A stretch of 64,000 nt of DNA, from positions 12,775,001 to 12,839,000 of the forward strand of contig NC_088326.1 in the NCBI RefSeq assembly GCF_910592395.1, in the 5' to 3' direction. Positions 1 to 14,039 of the stretch are shown here, piece after piece; positions within the stretch are counted from its first letter, which is position 1; each line of letters starts with the position of its first letter. Under the pieces are notes generated by a model. The model was not told the origin of the DNA. It worked only from the letters and a program-made list of their open reading frames with translations, and searched no databases. A program made the position numbers and the translations under genes. Source of the DNA: Lineus longissimus (Eukaryota > Nemertea > Pilidiophora > Heteronemertea > Lineidae).

Positions 1-3000
1 GGTACAGGCTCTCTAAGGTGCTCTTGGCTATATCCAAGAGAATATTTATACAGCTTCTATCCTTAATTTACCTTTGTCGGTTACAGGTTTTCGATGTGCC
101 ACACCCTGTGTTACCAGCTCGCAAAGTTCGTTCTCAGGCCTGGGCAAAAGGCTTCTCAAACTTGGACATGTCGCAAACTCACAATGAGAAAAACAGTCTG
201 ATGCATAAAAGGACACGATGTTGTCAACTATAACCATTTATACCATTAGCATAACTTTTCAAAGTCACCGTATGCCGCCTTTTATGAAATATCAGTTGCT
301 TGGGCAAACTATATACGAAATGACCAAGAAATACCCCTAAAGTTACATCAATACAATGGTCTATCTGAAATATGTTGTCTACGGCCCCATTCCGAAGCTA
401 TTGCATAGAAAGCTCAAATCGTTCAAAAGATGCCCACGTCAGCAACGTCAGATTCAAACCAGGTTTATTTGTCCGATATCCATTCAAAATGTCAAATTTC
501 TTTGCCCGAATTTCAGCTTATTTAACTTCGGATCTGAATGTATTGTGATATCTAGGGCAGGGGGCATAACATGAATGCAGGGGTTACCGTAGCATTTTGA
601 TGCATGGTTTGTGGATGACCCTGGTGTATAGACATGTACGGGTCCTAAATTATCCCTTTATACCTCGACCGATATCATACAATATCCCTGAAAACTCGTT
701 TTTAAACTGGGCCGATTTATTAGGCGGCACAATAGGCCGCGCATGCGCAGAACAGTCTCAAGTTTCATGGACCACTGGTTTTGAATGGCGTGGTGACAGA
801 GCATAGAATGCTGAAACCTCGTTGAATTCTTAAAGCTTTTAATGAGTTACCCGGGTCTTAGTTTAGCCAGGGATGTCCAGGAGAGAGGAAGGAGCTATGA
901 TTCCGCACCGCGGATTACTTCCATGCCGCGCACCCCAGTACCCCTCCACGGTGGTATCCCGCCACTTCATAGGTAATATTCCAGGTAGTATTTGGTCCGT
1001 CTAGGGTTAGGTTCCATTCTATTCCACGGAAACGCTTAGGTCTATCCCGCCAAATTCTCTATTTGTTCTACCTTATTCGCGGACTTTTCGAGAGATATGC
1101 AAATCTCGAGTGCCTAGGGGCTGTTGAAAATTCCTTCGCGTTGCTTTTATACCAATAGGCCAAATGACCCAATTCTTGATACTCTAGTTTTATAAGTGTC
1201 TTCAGTATGTACAGTACATCTCAGATACGGGTCTCCGTCACTTTTCTGGACACAGGGATGTTGAATTCAAGTCTTAGACGCCCGAATTTCGGGAAAATGG
1301 ATCTTTGATCACGTGATGTTAGATCGAGAACGAGGTTGGCGCACATGGTTCGGCAGTGCGGTTGCTTGGCGGGCAGGTCAGAAGGTTGAGTTCGATACCT
1401 CTGAGGTCTCAGATCATTTTTGGGATATTTTGACGTCATGTGGTAAGAATAGCTAGGCTTATATACATCACTTTTATTTAGGAACGCATTTTCTCGCAGT
1501 TCATTCCGTAATTTCAAACCTGATGGCCTATTATTTCAACTTTATTCCTCATTTCATTTCGGAATTTCATTGGCGGCATATCATTTCACGAGTTCAGATA
1601 TCTGGATGTCCTTTACCTTATCATGTTCTCAGGTTTAAGATTCGAGAGCAAATATTTGGCAGGATTATATAATCCTTCTTGATATCTTCTCTTAGATTGA
1701 TAAGAAGCTTCATATCTTTGTAGGATACCGAAGGATTGGTCCCTAATTGCGACACCTGCACTTCCAATTACAGTTGGTTTTCAAATTTACTGATTTGGTT
1801 TTCTCGACTCTGTGCTTTGGGTTTTGGTTTCGAGAGCATTCCTTCATGATGACCATCATCTATTTTCTGGTCCGTTACTTCTTTGGTATTTTGCTCAATG
1901 CGCCCTAGGTCTCAGTCCAAGGTAATTTTCAAATTTCTTAGTCACAGTCTGGTTGCAATACTGAAGGTTTTAGTCCCCAATGTCGTTTTTTTAGAAGTCA
2001 TTGTCTTTCTTTGATACGTTCTTTGATGGTAGAATGGGGTGAGTTTAGCTAACCCTTAACATTTCATGCTGTTCCTTTTCGAACCCGACATAGCAATGAG
2101 GGAACAAATCTTTACAACGAGGCCCGCTGCTTCTGCAAACATTTGGTTGTTCAGTCGGGACTTCCCCAACTTCTCAATCGTTGTTTTTCTTGGTCACCTA
2201 AAAAATGCCACCTTGTAGGAATTTCTCTCGGATGCCAGTGTCACCAACTTTGATTTGTTGTTACTGTGCTTAAATCTCTTTGAAGGTGTTGTCCGTTCAC
2301 AGTTTCGACGTCCGGCTTTTCGTGAAGTGACCACTCACTGTTTGTCTAGCAGAAGGTGTCAAAACCACTGTTCGCGAAGCTAATTCGGGCGTTGGCAACT
2401 CAAGTTGTCACCTGGAGTTCTGGCACTAATTACATCCGGTAATCAGCTTGTTAGGTAATTAATTATGAGTGTTGGTGGCACTGGTTTAAAGCCTCTAAAC
2501 TTTCGTGGTATTTAAACCATTTGCTCTGAGAGGCTCATTCAGTTCTTTGCTTTCTTTCGAACGTTTCTGTCAGGTTCTCCATTCGCTTTAGGGTAACTTG
2601 AGATATTGGACATATTCCTAATTTTAGGCCCATCCTATTTCTGAGTCACATGGTAAGTAGGATCGTAGAAGTGAAGGCTTGTTTAGGCCCAATCAATTTC
2701 GATAGACTTCTAAACCAGCATGACTACGATGTCGGGTATGTATGTCTGTCATTGATGTAGGCCTACATTTTACCATCATTTTGTGTAGGCGTTTTAGTTT
2801 ATAAATCTGCTAATCTATAAAAGATCTGCCGCCGGCATTTCTGAGAAATCTAGTGTGTCATATTTTCATGGGTGTAGGCTTCTACACGGACTAAATCCTA
2901 GTGTATACTTAGCGTACGCTGGGAATAAGGCCTAACCACCTCATATATAAAAACGTGCTGTCAGGAAAGGATCTGTCCATACCTTGATGACCATGACGAG

Positions 3001-4193
3001 GATTTTTACCTCTCTATTTTTCGTGTCGTTGGTATGTTTGTGGGTCTGGTCCATGTTGTATCATTCATGACTAGATCCACACTCATCCTAAAGGCAGGAT
3101 CATCAACGAAGAGGACAACAAGTATAGTGAGGTGTCGGAAGTTGACGTTTTGGCTTATATTTACCTTTCCGCATCTGGTTTAGTGTCTCATTAGTGATTG
3201 ACCAACCATGGAGGACGTAACTATACTTGGACTAAATCAACCTACTACACTGGAGCTAAAACCTCTGCCAGCAGTGTCCCACCGGGCTGCTGACAGCAAG
3301 CATACATACGTATGCTTTCTAAATCTTACTCTTTTACTAAATTTTACTCTTTTTTACATGTCACAATCGCCGAAAATTAACCATGACCTTCAACAACAAA
3401 AAATCGCCCAACTTTACGCAATGTTGAAAATCTGAAGTGCTCTAGTTACGAATGGGCCAAACCCGAGAATGTCTCGGGACTACTTTGTCCGGGCAAAAGT
3501 CTCCCGTCGCGTCATTTGTGGAGTTTTCGACGCTCAACCTAAAATGATACAGAGCCGACAATGCATTTGGTTAATTCTGCATAATTTCGCTTTGGGTATT
3601 GAAAAGTATTCTAAAGAATATTCCTTTTATAGAAAAGATGCGCAGTGCACAATGGGGCCAGCGTCCTCAGAATATTGAAATAAATGTTATCAGAGGTCAA
3701 AGGGTCGTACGGCGTGCAACGTGCGCTCGGTATTGACCTGTACGCCATACAAGTAGAGCACATTTAAATTATCTTAAATAATCTTTTATAAAATGAAGAG
3801 TTTTATATCCCAAGCAAAGAAGCTCAAACTTCTTCACAAAGCTGCTCTTGTAAGACGGCCCAGTGAGGTTTTTACTGTATTCTTCAAGCGAATGCCAAAA
3901 TCATAAGGCGCCCGCGCACGAGGGCTTTATTCGCAGCGTCTTTTTTTCTTATCACGCGACTTCAACAGCAAACTGGGCTTTCTTGGCACTTTGGCGATGG
4001 TTTCTGTGTAAATCGCTATAAAGTAGCATTTTGGTCATTCAAGCTAAAATGACAGCCTGAATACACACTACAAGCAAGAAGCATTGAATATTTGCACACG
4101 GTGCATGAAAGCCTCCAAAATTCCTATCTCAAGTGTTCTGCACGTTTACACGTCATGGCAACCGGGTTTGTCCTCATAAAGCTATAGAAATAC
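1..4193. other. non-coding stretch, no gene recognised
   Basis: Only short open frames (under 100 codons) occur here. None starts or ends at a convincing splice signal or matches a family I know. The part from about 1500 to 2900 is T-rich on the plus strand. A CRE-like octamer TGACGTCA lies at 1431-1438, but this octamer recurs across the window and is not evidence of a promoter by itself. Confidence 0.5.
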
Positions 4194-4598
4194 CTTCTTC
4201 ATTGTTGATATGGGGACGCATGATGAATGGGGTAACAATGGCGGGTTGGTTCTCAATGGGCTGACGGCCATCGTGACTTCGCTTGGCTGAGCTTCCTTTG
4301 TCTGCTACCATGGGAATGCGAGGTGAATTTGGGTTGTTGGCTATTAATAACCGCTGAAGCACGGACTGTGAGATCGCGGTTAGACTCTTGGACAAAATTT
4401 GTGGATATAGTTGAAACTTCTGGACGAAATGCGTGGTTTCGATGACACTTGGTCGAACGAAAAATCCCTTAATTTTGACGTGGTAGACGCTCCCGAACAG
4501 TAGAAAGAATGACTTCAAAGTTACCTTTTCGAATTTCTTTAGGAGTAGGCCTACGTAATTGATCCGGTATGAAGTTGGCTGCCTGTCAGTTATGTTTC
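4194..4598 (-). CDS. candidate internal exon, unrecognised protein
   Basis: A 405-base open segment on the minus strand fits an internal exon. At its 5' side (plus 4599-4600) an AG follows a T-rich tract, and at its 3' side (plus 4193-4192) a GT donor reads GTATTT. Both junctions fall in phase 1, so the exon is symmetric and would keep frame if skipped. The 134 encoded residues include the stretches VTLKSFFLLFGSVYHVK and FQLYPQILSKSLTAISQ, then a polar tail ending HINNEEG. I do not recognise a domain and cannot place flanking exons. An open frame of this length can occur by chance in 64 kb, so the case rests on the matching splice phases and the coding-like residue mix. Confidence 0.35.
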
Positions 4599-6976
4599 CT
4601 TGTAAAAAAAGAATTGTTGTTCTGCTGATCAAAGCCCCGGTATCATTTGGTCTGTAGACATTTGCAGTTTTAGGAGAGAGTTGAGCTTTAAGCAGGCGCA
4701 GAGGTGCTTGTGACGGTTCTACTTTAATTGGCTTAGCTTTTAGATTGGTTTACATATACACTGGCATAATCTAGTAGGCCTTTTGTATGACTTTTGACAC
4801 AAGTGTTTTGGCAATTTGTGATGATGGCGTCATCAAATCAGATGGAGTGCGTAACTACCGTGGAGAGGTACTGAAGTGACATCACATAAAATCAAGATCG
4901 TTTTTACGGAAATAAATGAGAAAAGTAGAAACTGATATGAAATCAGAAAAAAAGAAAAGAAAAATGAAGGAAAGCCCATGCCCTATACCCTGGCCTCATA
5001 GTATATTTCAGTGTGTATACCCCTCCCCCCCCCCCCGAAAAGGAGGCACTGAATGGTATTGTACAGTGTAATGTGACACTGGTGTAACAGTTGGCCCCTT
5101 CTATTCCCCTTGGACACGAAGTCAGCTGAGATTTGGTCATCCGAAAGATTTAGCACCGTATAATACTGTAAATTCTGTTAGATACCTTCACGACTTTTCA
5201 AGTAACTGCGCCGTGACTGGGCTGTCACCTCGAAAATCGTGATAGTTCTTGACCGAGTTAACAGTAATACTGATATGAACCCAATGCAGACGTATTCATT
5301 CACAGAAGGATTGAAAAGCTCACAAAAAACGTTACACCGGGTGGTAAACTCGAATTCTACATGTGGCTGACAGTCCTTCCTACAATACCCACTAGCGTTG
5401 GACGCAGTCTTCAGCCCGATTTCCGCAGAGGACCAAAATCCCATCTACACCAATGTCTGACTGACATCGTTCTGGACCGGTGTCGAAGAGGAAAATGTCC
5501 CCATGGAAAATGTGTCCGGAATGGTTTATGTCGGATTACGGTAATGGTTATATGACTGGCAATAGTTTATAGCTCAAAACTCTTTATGTTCCCTGGACGT
5601 TCTCTCCTAGGGTTCACAACTTTTACACCGGTCTACTCATGCAAGTCCCAACTTGGGGGCTTACTGCGGTATATGAGGACACCTAAAGTTGCATTGCATT
5701 ATAAAGACCAGGCGATATTCCCATTATGGTTCCCTATTGTACGCATCACCCGTTGCCATGGGAGCCCCGGGGAAGACGCCAGCGTCCACCTATTCAGTGG
5801 AACAGGGAGTGGTTTAGATTCAGGAAGAGGACACAAGAGACAGCGGTACAATGGCTCAATGAAAATTATGGCATTGCACTGAGACGATGATTGTAACGGA
5901 ATTCATCATTGGCGCACTACAGGTTGTTCCAAAAATAACAATGCCAGGTGATGTTTCACATGTTTTCTGTTTCGTTAGTACAAGTGAACTATAGTATACA
6001 AGGCCTGATTGTTCAAGTTATTGTGTCTTAAGTTGAGCCAAGTAAATAGCAATTGCTAAGTCACATGTAGCGCCTGACTTGGTTTTAAGCAACGAGACCC
6101 AGGTCTTATTTAGTATGACGACACTCTGATTTACTTCTTGACGGCTCGTAGCAAGCTTTACAGTAAGAACATCGGCATGGAATTGGCCACATCTTCTATC
6201 ATGAAATATTTGATAGGATATGCGGACCCCATGGGTCAACATCGATTGTTCAATCGCTCGTCTGCATGGCTCTATTGTTCGTGCACGGAGGGGCGTATTC
6301 CCCTTTTGAGTAGGTTCTGACGTCCGCCGTCATTCCAATTAAAAAAGTGCTCTCTCTGCCCCGATTTCCAAGCATAGGTTTGGACGAGAAACATTCAGGA
6401 AAAAGTTTTACCTCGCCGAATAAGGTAGCGACTTCGATATATCTAAAGCCGCTAGTCTTCAAGCAAGTCTCTGCCTTTCTTTGTGGTCACCGACGCGTGA
6501 ACTAGGTGATACGAATTCAAGTCAGTGACGTGGAACTGTAAATCAAGGAGTTGTTATTTCGTATGTCAAACCTTTATCATTGGCAATTATAATGAAATGC
6601 TAAAGCTATTCATAACTGGGACAGGTTTGAACTAGTTTTGGCTATAGAAGTTGCAAGAAAGCTTGTATATGTTGTATCAAATATCTAGACTTTCATAAAG
6701 AATTGCTGTGTTGCGTACCTCTAACTTTCTCAATACCTAATATAGATTTGTATGTTTTGAAAAAGGATAACAATCGTGCCTCATAGGTCGGTATGAGCAC
6801 CACATAATCATGGTTGATATAATATATAGGTAAAGAGACAACTTCTTTTTAAACTATTTGATGTTTAAGACGGAAAATGTTGGGTAATATCGGCTCGTTA
6901 CCAGCTCACATGAGACCAGTTTTAAGCGCACCGCAACCAGCGTGCTTACTAATGCAAGTATCAATTCGTTTCTTGT

Positions 6977-6993
6977 CCCCCCCCCCCCCCCCC
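6977..6993. repeat. poly-C tract, 17 bases
   Basis: Uninterrupted run of 17 C on the plus strand, one of seven runs of 11-22 C or G in the window. Runs of this length are length-unstable and prone to sequencing error. Confidence 0.9.
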
Positions 6994-7289
6994 TCCTCAA
7001 GGGTAGTTAAGCTATCACCACTAATCTTTGCCGATGCTTGAGTAGTATTTATTTTTCCTTTAGTGAAAATTTGGCGAAGCTGGAAAGAATAAGGATGCTA
7101 ATGTGTCGATGTCTTGTCGAACATACAGCCTTACCCAGTAAAATTAGTTCGGTTACTTTATATGACGGTGATAACTGATATATTGTTGATGGTGATGTCT
7201 TGACGAAAGAAAAAGTAGCATTGGTGAAAAAAGGGTGATGCTTGAGCCTTAAGATGTCGTTATAGGGTGATAAGGTGTCGTACCCTTGA

Positions 7290-7311
7290 GGGGGGGGGGG
7301 GGGGGGGGGGG
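7290..7311. repeat. poly-G tract, 22 bases
   Basis: Uninterrupted run of 22 G on the plus strand, the longest homopolymer G/C run in the window. It lies about 300 bases from the 17-base C run at 6977, so the two could form a long purine/pyrimidine mirror pair if the intervening DNA loops out. Confidence 0.9.
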
Positions 7312-7839
7312 TACAAGACACGAATTGATACTTGCATAAGTACTAATCGACAAAGACGTTTTCGCCGCCGAACGTTGGCTGGGCCGTTTAATCATCCCTA
7401 TTTTACAAGCGTGTTTTCGAGTGATCTCATGGATTTCTGTTCTGCAGTATCTCTGACCCGTCAACTCTGTCATGATAGAATTGGTGGTATTTTTATTGAG
7501 GGATTGAGTGAGGCGAGGGGACGCAAGCCCGGTCTTCTACAGCTTATGATATTGAGTGAGACATGAGGTGCTTTAAAGTACACGGATTATGGTCATTCCC
7601 CAAAGTGTCGTCCGTATGCGGAGTCAAAACAGTCTTCCACAGACAAGGATATCTCCCAACATGACCTGTTGAGCCAACAGATGAATTCCCTCTGGAATTA
7701 AGGCCCTAATCTGTTTCTTGATTATAGATATACCTTGATTACGATCGTACAACACATCATTTTATACCCCGGACGACCACAACTTGCAGAGGTCTTCGCT
7801 CCCTCGTGCAACGACGAAAAGAATTGTCCAGTCCCGTTG

Positions 7840-7930
7840 CCGCTAACACTACTATGGCCATCTGACGGCTGGATGTGCTACCAATCCTCTGGTCTGTGAA
7901 TTGAACCACAACCGCTGCGCCATCCAACGT
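7840..7930 (-). repeat. tRNA-like SINE head, degenerate
   Basis: On the minus strand, plus positions 7922-7912 read TGGCGCAGCGG, a good match to the RNA polymerase III A box (TRGCNNAGYGG). A recognisable B box is not clear. The nearest candidates downstream are GGTTCAATTC, which is too close to the A box, and a poorly matching segment about 40 bases on. The likeliest reading is an old tRNA-derived SINE. It does not fold as an intact tRNA by eye. Confidence 0.3.
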
Positions 7931-10900
7931 ATCTAAACAGTACTGATGGCTGTTCGTGGAGCAGCACTGAGCGTATGAGTGTTGTCCAAGCGTTCGATGT
8001 CCCGATCTACCATCTCTGAAGCGACATCTGTCGGGACAAAGGGTATACTAGTACATTCTCAAAAACAACCCCGGTTGAACTTCATTGGCTCAAAGCAGCA
8101 ACTACGTAGACCAACCAACCTCGACAATACTTATATCTCGTATGCAGATCGCGTATTGCAGTGCATATATTGGAAGCATCGTGTGTTTCTGAGGTAATGA
8201 TCAGTTGAAAGTCAAACTGAAAAAAAACTCCCTATTCGTATATATGTGATGATCATTCGATCATAAGGGCCTGGCCTACGCGGAAATCTTGCTTTCCACC
8301 TAAATCAGCAAAATAGATCATTGGAAATGGTCACAGCGACCTCTGGATCTTCCCCTGCTCGCTAATCGTCTGGCGATCACCTTCGATTTTGAGTCGCGCT
8401 ATGTCCCTACGTCCAGAAGATGATCCCAACCTCCGCGCAGCTGCACGAACAGCGCATGCCCGCTAAACATTAATCTACATGCATTAGATTCTAGCATACT
8501 CATAAAAAGGCTACACCCGACAGCTGTATACGTGTAAAGACTCATGCATGTTGTCGTCGCTGCGTGGAGTACGATATGAACCTTTCCCCTCTTGCCCGCA
8601 GGTCACCTCGGGTTCACAGGGGCGATCGTTCAAAATGGCAATGAACACGTCTTTTATCGATTTACGATTAGGTTGTGGGTCTCGGTGTCAATTCTTGGTC
8701 AGTATGTTTATTTGAATATGAAAATTTTGTCTATTTGGAAATGCAAGAAGAATTTGGGCCAAAAATGGAATAATAGCATGGTGATCGGGCAGGTTATAGG
8801 TCACATGATTTGGTGGTCGTCGTTTTCACGGCATGCTCGGAAGGATCACGGCAGTTTTCTTTCCCATGTATTTGAGCAAACCACTAAACCCGTTCATTCT
8901 TCCCTATACCGAAAGTTTAAATTGATACCGCTGGCCAAAAAAATCAAAAAGTGTCATTTTGTTCCCAAGAGAGCCTTTTAACCAGACACAAAATCTGGAA
9001 AGTTTGTTCTCAACTTCTGCCGTCGGCGGCGCTGACTCAAATTCTCAAAATGGCACAGGTGTACTCAAATACAGGAATATCTAGATGCAAAAATATACAT
9101 TATGTAAATGATATGTCAGGTACCCAACCTCGGCCATGTTGGGGTCAAACAAACGATGTGTGATCACTGCGAGTGCAGAAATACGTCACGTGTTCTGACG
9201 TCACACCCGACCAGTGGCGCCATTTCAATAGGTTGCTCTTTCAACCGATTGTATATTTTGAAACTAGATCTGCAGGTAACCCGGGTCAGCTTCAGGTCAT
9301 GTATACAGATACCGTTGGTGTTGATGCCGTGCGCATCATTCGGCGGCCATCTTTGATGGTTTGAGTTGCCTGAGGTCAGGCCCCAGAGCTGCAGAATGTA
9401 AACACAGCTAATTTTTGAAAGCGGTTTTAGGAGTGCTTTTCCTCGAACAGCAGTGCATAGTAAAGTCGGTGCCAGCATGCTCGTAAATTGTTTCATGTTT
9501 CTCCTAGTTTCATGAAGCTTGAAGAAACTTGTAGGTTTCAAGTTTCACATTACATAGCCTGTCAGTCGAGTTTCATATAGTTTCCAGAGCTGTTTCATGT
9601 GTAAAACGGCCTTGAGAGTTACCACCATGCTCAACCTGCGTGCTACGAGTACGAAGACGGGATCGAGAGGGAGAAATCGTGACTGGACTTGAGTCAGATG
9701 ATATCTGGCCTGAAAGTCCGATGACCTGGTCAAGAAGGATAAGCCAAAGGTGTCAAGATGAAACGCGGCACCCGCCTAATGACCGTTGACCTTGTGATTG
9801 GTATTAGTGAAATTGAAGCACTGCACAAACATATCCTATATAGCCTACTCTAGCTAGTTTCACAGATGTAAGACCGCTGCAAATACCAATTCGGACAATG
9901 ACCAACCCCTGGCCAACGGACTGGACGTCAGTATCATTGGGCACATTGGCATCGCCACCTATCATCAATCATCAATGCACTTGTTGACTGGCATTAGGCG
10001 ACCATGTGCCCTTTCAGAATTGGTCTCAGATCCGCGAAACTACATAAGAGTATCAAAATCGTTGACACCACAAATCTGCCCGAATGTCCAGCCATGACCT
10101 CCCACACTCGGGTCACAGCAAAGAGATAACTGCATAAGTTTAAAAAGTGATATCCATACACTGTCTCCGTGTAGAGTTCATGACCTTACGTCGACCGACC
10201 ATCCGGGGAATATAACCAGATCAAAATTAGTAACATTCGTTGTTTCTACAAATGAGGGGAATAGGACTGTTTCGTAAAATAGTCCAGCGTGCTTTACTGT
10301 ATCTTATCAATCTTCTTTCAAACCAGTAAAACCTTTTACACTTTCACCTTTGTAAGGACTGTTGAATATTACTGTCTGGAGAAGTGCCGGCCCTGCTGGA
10401 AGCCATTTGGTATAAAAAAACAACATACATGTACATCTACCTCATGCCGAAGTTTTCCAACTAATATATCTACAATTATATCTTGCAGATGAAGAAGTGA
10501 ACGCTTGAGAGATGCAACCTTTAAAGGTAAATTTGAAAGCACTGGAATTGTCCTTACTTCAAATTGAGGTTATAAGGTCAAGAAAAGTGACCGTAGTTAC
10601 TGCCCATACACAAAGACCAGTTCAGGGCCAATCAAATATGAATTGAACTTTACCGTAATTAGTATCTTCAATGCTACACGCCCACAGAATCTTGAAAGTA
10701 GGCCATGATGATATTTCTTTGGAGAAAAACCTCTACGGTTCTTAAGAAATCTTTTTTTTAAATGGCCTTGGCCAGAATAGCACAACTGCACGCACTGACA
10801 TTGATCATTTGTCAAAGAAGGTACATGCAACGTGTAGTGAATTGGATCTTTTTGAAAATGAAATTTCTTTTTTGATAGGACACCTACTGAATTCGGTGCA

Positions 10901-13580
10901 CTGTAACCTCTAACATCAGGTTTACACGGGTGTTCTTCTCACCAGGAGTATCCATTTTATTTCGTGGGGGGACCCCCTCCCTCCCTCATATAAAAAATCT
11001 CGCCTCCATGGCGCTCTTGGTCGCGCGGCCCCTCCTTCCCCCAATGATCCGCCACTGCGCCCCACCACGAGAAGATATTGGTGCTAAAGTGCAGCCTTTC
11101 TCAGCCATATGGATTTTCAGGAATAAAGAAAACAAGGAATCCCCAGGAACCTTATGGAAACGACTCCGTACAACGTAATACCCCACACTTCAGAATTGAC
11201 ACACGTCAATTTTATCACCGATAAAATTTGCGTTCCGTATGATCATCACGTCAGCCTCCCCCGCGCAACCATTAGCCGCAACCTCATCCCATCTTACTCT
11301 GCATCTTCGTGGGCATTATGCAAATGATGCACTCCTCGCGAATACGAGGCCAAGGTTGACCAGAAGATAGTTCACAAAGTTCAGTAGGCCACGTGTAAAA
11401 CAAGCGCATTCGATTCAATTCCTGGGATGCGCGCGGTGGATTGGGGGCGGGTGACGTTAGGGTATTGTATGGCGACCTTCTGGCGTCCCGAAATGAACTT
11501 GAAAATGATAAACACAATACACGAATCAGTCATGATTCTTTGCAATTGTTCGAATTCCTGGTCTTTCCGGGGCCAAGACAACGTAAAATCACTGCGTGGT
11601 CTTAGATAGTTATCACTCGATTGACACCGCTGTGCGTGCTAAGTTTCTAAGGAGCTCGTCCTTGAGTCACTGTTCTGACCTCGTTATCGTTTCCTCCTAG
11701 TGCAATTGATGTCCTTCTGGTGACGATGCAGATCGTGATGATCGTGCGTTGAGATTCTTCGAAGAAAATCTAGTGAGTAGTTCAGATGTACTGTGAAATG
11801 GGCGAGACTCCTATCGACTACTCCCTTTAACCTAATCTGACCAACCTTGGCCTTCAATACGGTCCATATTTACTTTGATGAATGGATGTATCAATATGGG
11901 AATGAAAAGCATGAAAATATATACTAAATTGTAGGGTTGAAGAATAGACACTAAACTTGAGGTATGTTTTGATTGTCTCGCCCAACATCGCGAGAGTGAA
12001 GCTAAAGAGCAATGCTAAACAGCAACCGAGGCGTTTTAAGATTAGTATCATGATCTGGGAACCAATTTAATAAGGACCATTTAGAACAAGCACAGCAGAA
12101 GATGCTGAGCACTCACCATGCCATCTTTCGCAAGGAATTTGACTTCCTTTGAAGAGTTCTGGCCAAACTCGTTTTGCGTGATTCAGTGCTCTCAGACTTA
12201 CAATGACATGACCGGGTCAAAAGGCTACGAAGTTCACCCGAGATAGATACCAAATATCACACATTATAAATGTTTCGTCAAAACCAAAATGATTATAAAG
12301 AATGCAGATTATAATAAGTTGACCTCTAAAATGTTCCTCGACCTACGGTGACCGTCACAGAACTAAGTGATATTTCACAACTTTGAAAAATCTCGATTTC
12401 ATCATCGCCTTTTACGTTTTCGGATTTAGCCCCCTGGTGTCTAAGTGGTGAGTTGCCTCGAAATATTGGTCCAAGACCACTTGGCCTAGGGTAACACGTG
12501 TACAGAGTTTGTGGTCAACGTGTCTTGGAGTACTCGCGAGGTAGTTCGTCCGTCCGTCATCCTAAACGTAGTCTTGCCGGGGAACGGTGGGGGGGGGGGG
12601 GGGGGTGAACCACTGCGTCCGGTGTAAGGCGCACAATGCGGCGACAGTCTAGGATCAAGGACTTTTGGACTGTGAACCTGACTGGCTCTCACGGGCACCC
12701 AATCTCCAGTCAGAGTCACAGTCTAGCGTACTTACAACCTGAGAGTATATTGTGCCAGTCAATCACTTAGCAACGGTTACCAATGGCGATTCTTGGAGAT
12801 TGGTTCTCATCATCGCCTTTTGCATTATGGCCTATTTCGGTTTGCCTGAAGTCAACGATATGGTCATTTGTTTGGTGGTGAGATCGTGGTGACCCCGAGG
12901 TCAAGCATTGGGAGCAGGTTGTGACAAGTGATGACTCAGTGTCTACATGTATGAATGATAGCCGAGGCGAGGACAGTAGTAGAGAGGTTTAGAAGATGGC
13001 CAGGGATACGGTTAGCGAATGTGATGACCGCTCATGGAAGAAGAAGATGGTACGTTATAGCAAGTACAGATTGGAGATACTGAGAAATTTGGTAGGAGCC
13101 GACACATTCTATGGTTCATACTGTTCATCGTTAGAAATGAATACCAAATGCAAGGTCGTGACGGCTCCTGGCCGACTTTAAGCCGACACTTCCTATCTGA
13201 TCATGTTCACAAGGCATTGATCAACACAAAGGACATGTACATACGGCTCAATAATAGAACCGGCAACGGCTGAAATCTTTCAACATGTATTTAGGTTACC
13301 TTCAGGCAATTGATTATGAAAAGATAAACACACCAAAGTACAATCCTGTTCTTGGCAAGTTGCTAGTGCCAATACAAATCCATCAAGTTGAAAGGAGAGC
13401 AGGATCTACTGATGTGCTGTAGAAACTTCACTTGGTCGTCCACCGCCAAGCTTATCTATACTGAACTGAAGGTTCCTTGACAACCTTTTCTTCGAAAAAA
13501 AGTTCCTCAAAGCACCTTTTCCGTAGCATGAAATGACCACCAACTCTGAACTCGGCCAAATCTCGAACAGAAAACATAAT
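7931..13580. other. non-coding stretch, no gene recognised
   Basis: The longest frames (129 codons at 8592-8981 plus, 125 codons at 9164-9541 minus) lack supporting splice sites or domain content and look like chance frames. The 9480-9610 part is rich in short GTTTCAT motifs. A 17-base G run lies at 12589-12605. Confidence 0.45.
12589..12605. repeat. poly-G tract, 17 bases
   Basis: Uninterrupted run of 17 G on the plus strand, in otherwise unannotated DNA. Confidence 0.9.
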
Positions 13581-13886
13581 TTAGAGCATGCTAGTGTAAA
13601 AATATCCAGCCGTCGATTCGAACCATCCACCCGAGAGGCCCCCAGTGTCACCAGGGATCGGCGCAGGTTCAGGGCTAAATTCAGAGTCAACCGATTCATC
13701 TGGTGGTAAAACATGGAACTTATCCGTCCAGGACCACTTGTTGCTCAAGTGAACCATTTCAGCCATTATTTCTTTCCAACAAAAACATTGGAGAAGGCCA
13801 ATGCCAGGAACTGCGCTGTAAAATCGGATTCTTGAACCCATGGCCACAAAGGTGACAGCATCTGATAGCCTAAATTCAATTTTCAC
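13581..13886 (-). other. protein-like open frame, uncertain
   Basis: This is a 101-codon minus-strand frame with a coding-like residue mix, including the stretches KWSWTDKFHVLPPDES and SEFSPEPAPIPGDTGG. An acceptor-like TTTTACAG falls inside it near plus 13820. Near its 3' end the DNA reads GGTTCGAATCG, close to an RNA polymerase III B box, so part of the frame may instead be tRNA-derived repeat. I do not recognise a protein family and cannot complete a gene model. Confidence 0.2.
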
Positions 13887-14039
13887 TCACTCGTTTGGAA
13901 ACAGCCCATACTCGCGCATGTTGGATGTTTTTGTTGAAACATGCGCTCAGTTGGCAGCTACTTTCTCCGGTTCTCAGCTCACGTCGCTCGCTGTAGCGGT
14001 GCGTCATCACGGGTCGTGGGCATTCCAGGTAAAAGATGT

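Larger units (their letters stand above)
4599..7837. other. non-coding stretch with homopolymer tracts
   Basis: It contains poly-C runs at 5025-5036 and 6977-6993 and a poly-G run at 7290-7311. Minus-strand frames at 5178-5444 and 6250-6462 have donor-like GT sites at or near their 3' sides (GTATCT, GTAAAA) but no convincing acceptors. They could be exons of the same gene as the 4194-4598 candidate, but this cannot be shown here. Confidence 0.4.

Noticed and set aside
1431-1438. CRE octamer as a promoter marker
   Set aside because: TGACGTCA recurs at many unrelated places in the window, so a lone copy is not evidence of a promoter.
5361-5555. Possible EGF-like module on the plus strand with four closely spaced cysteines near 5490-5535
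   Set aside because: The spacing C-x4-C-x4-C-x5-C is short of a full EGF domain, the acceptor is weak, and the minus strand is equally open.
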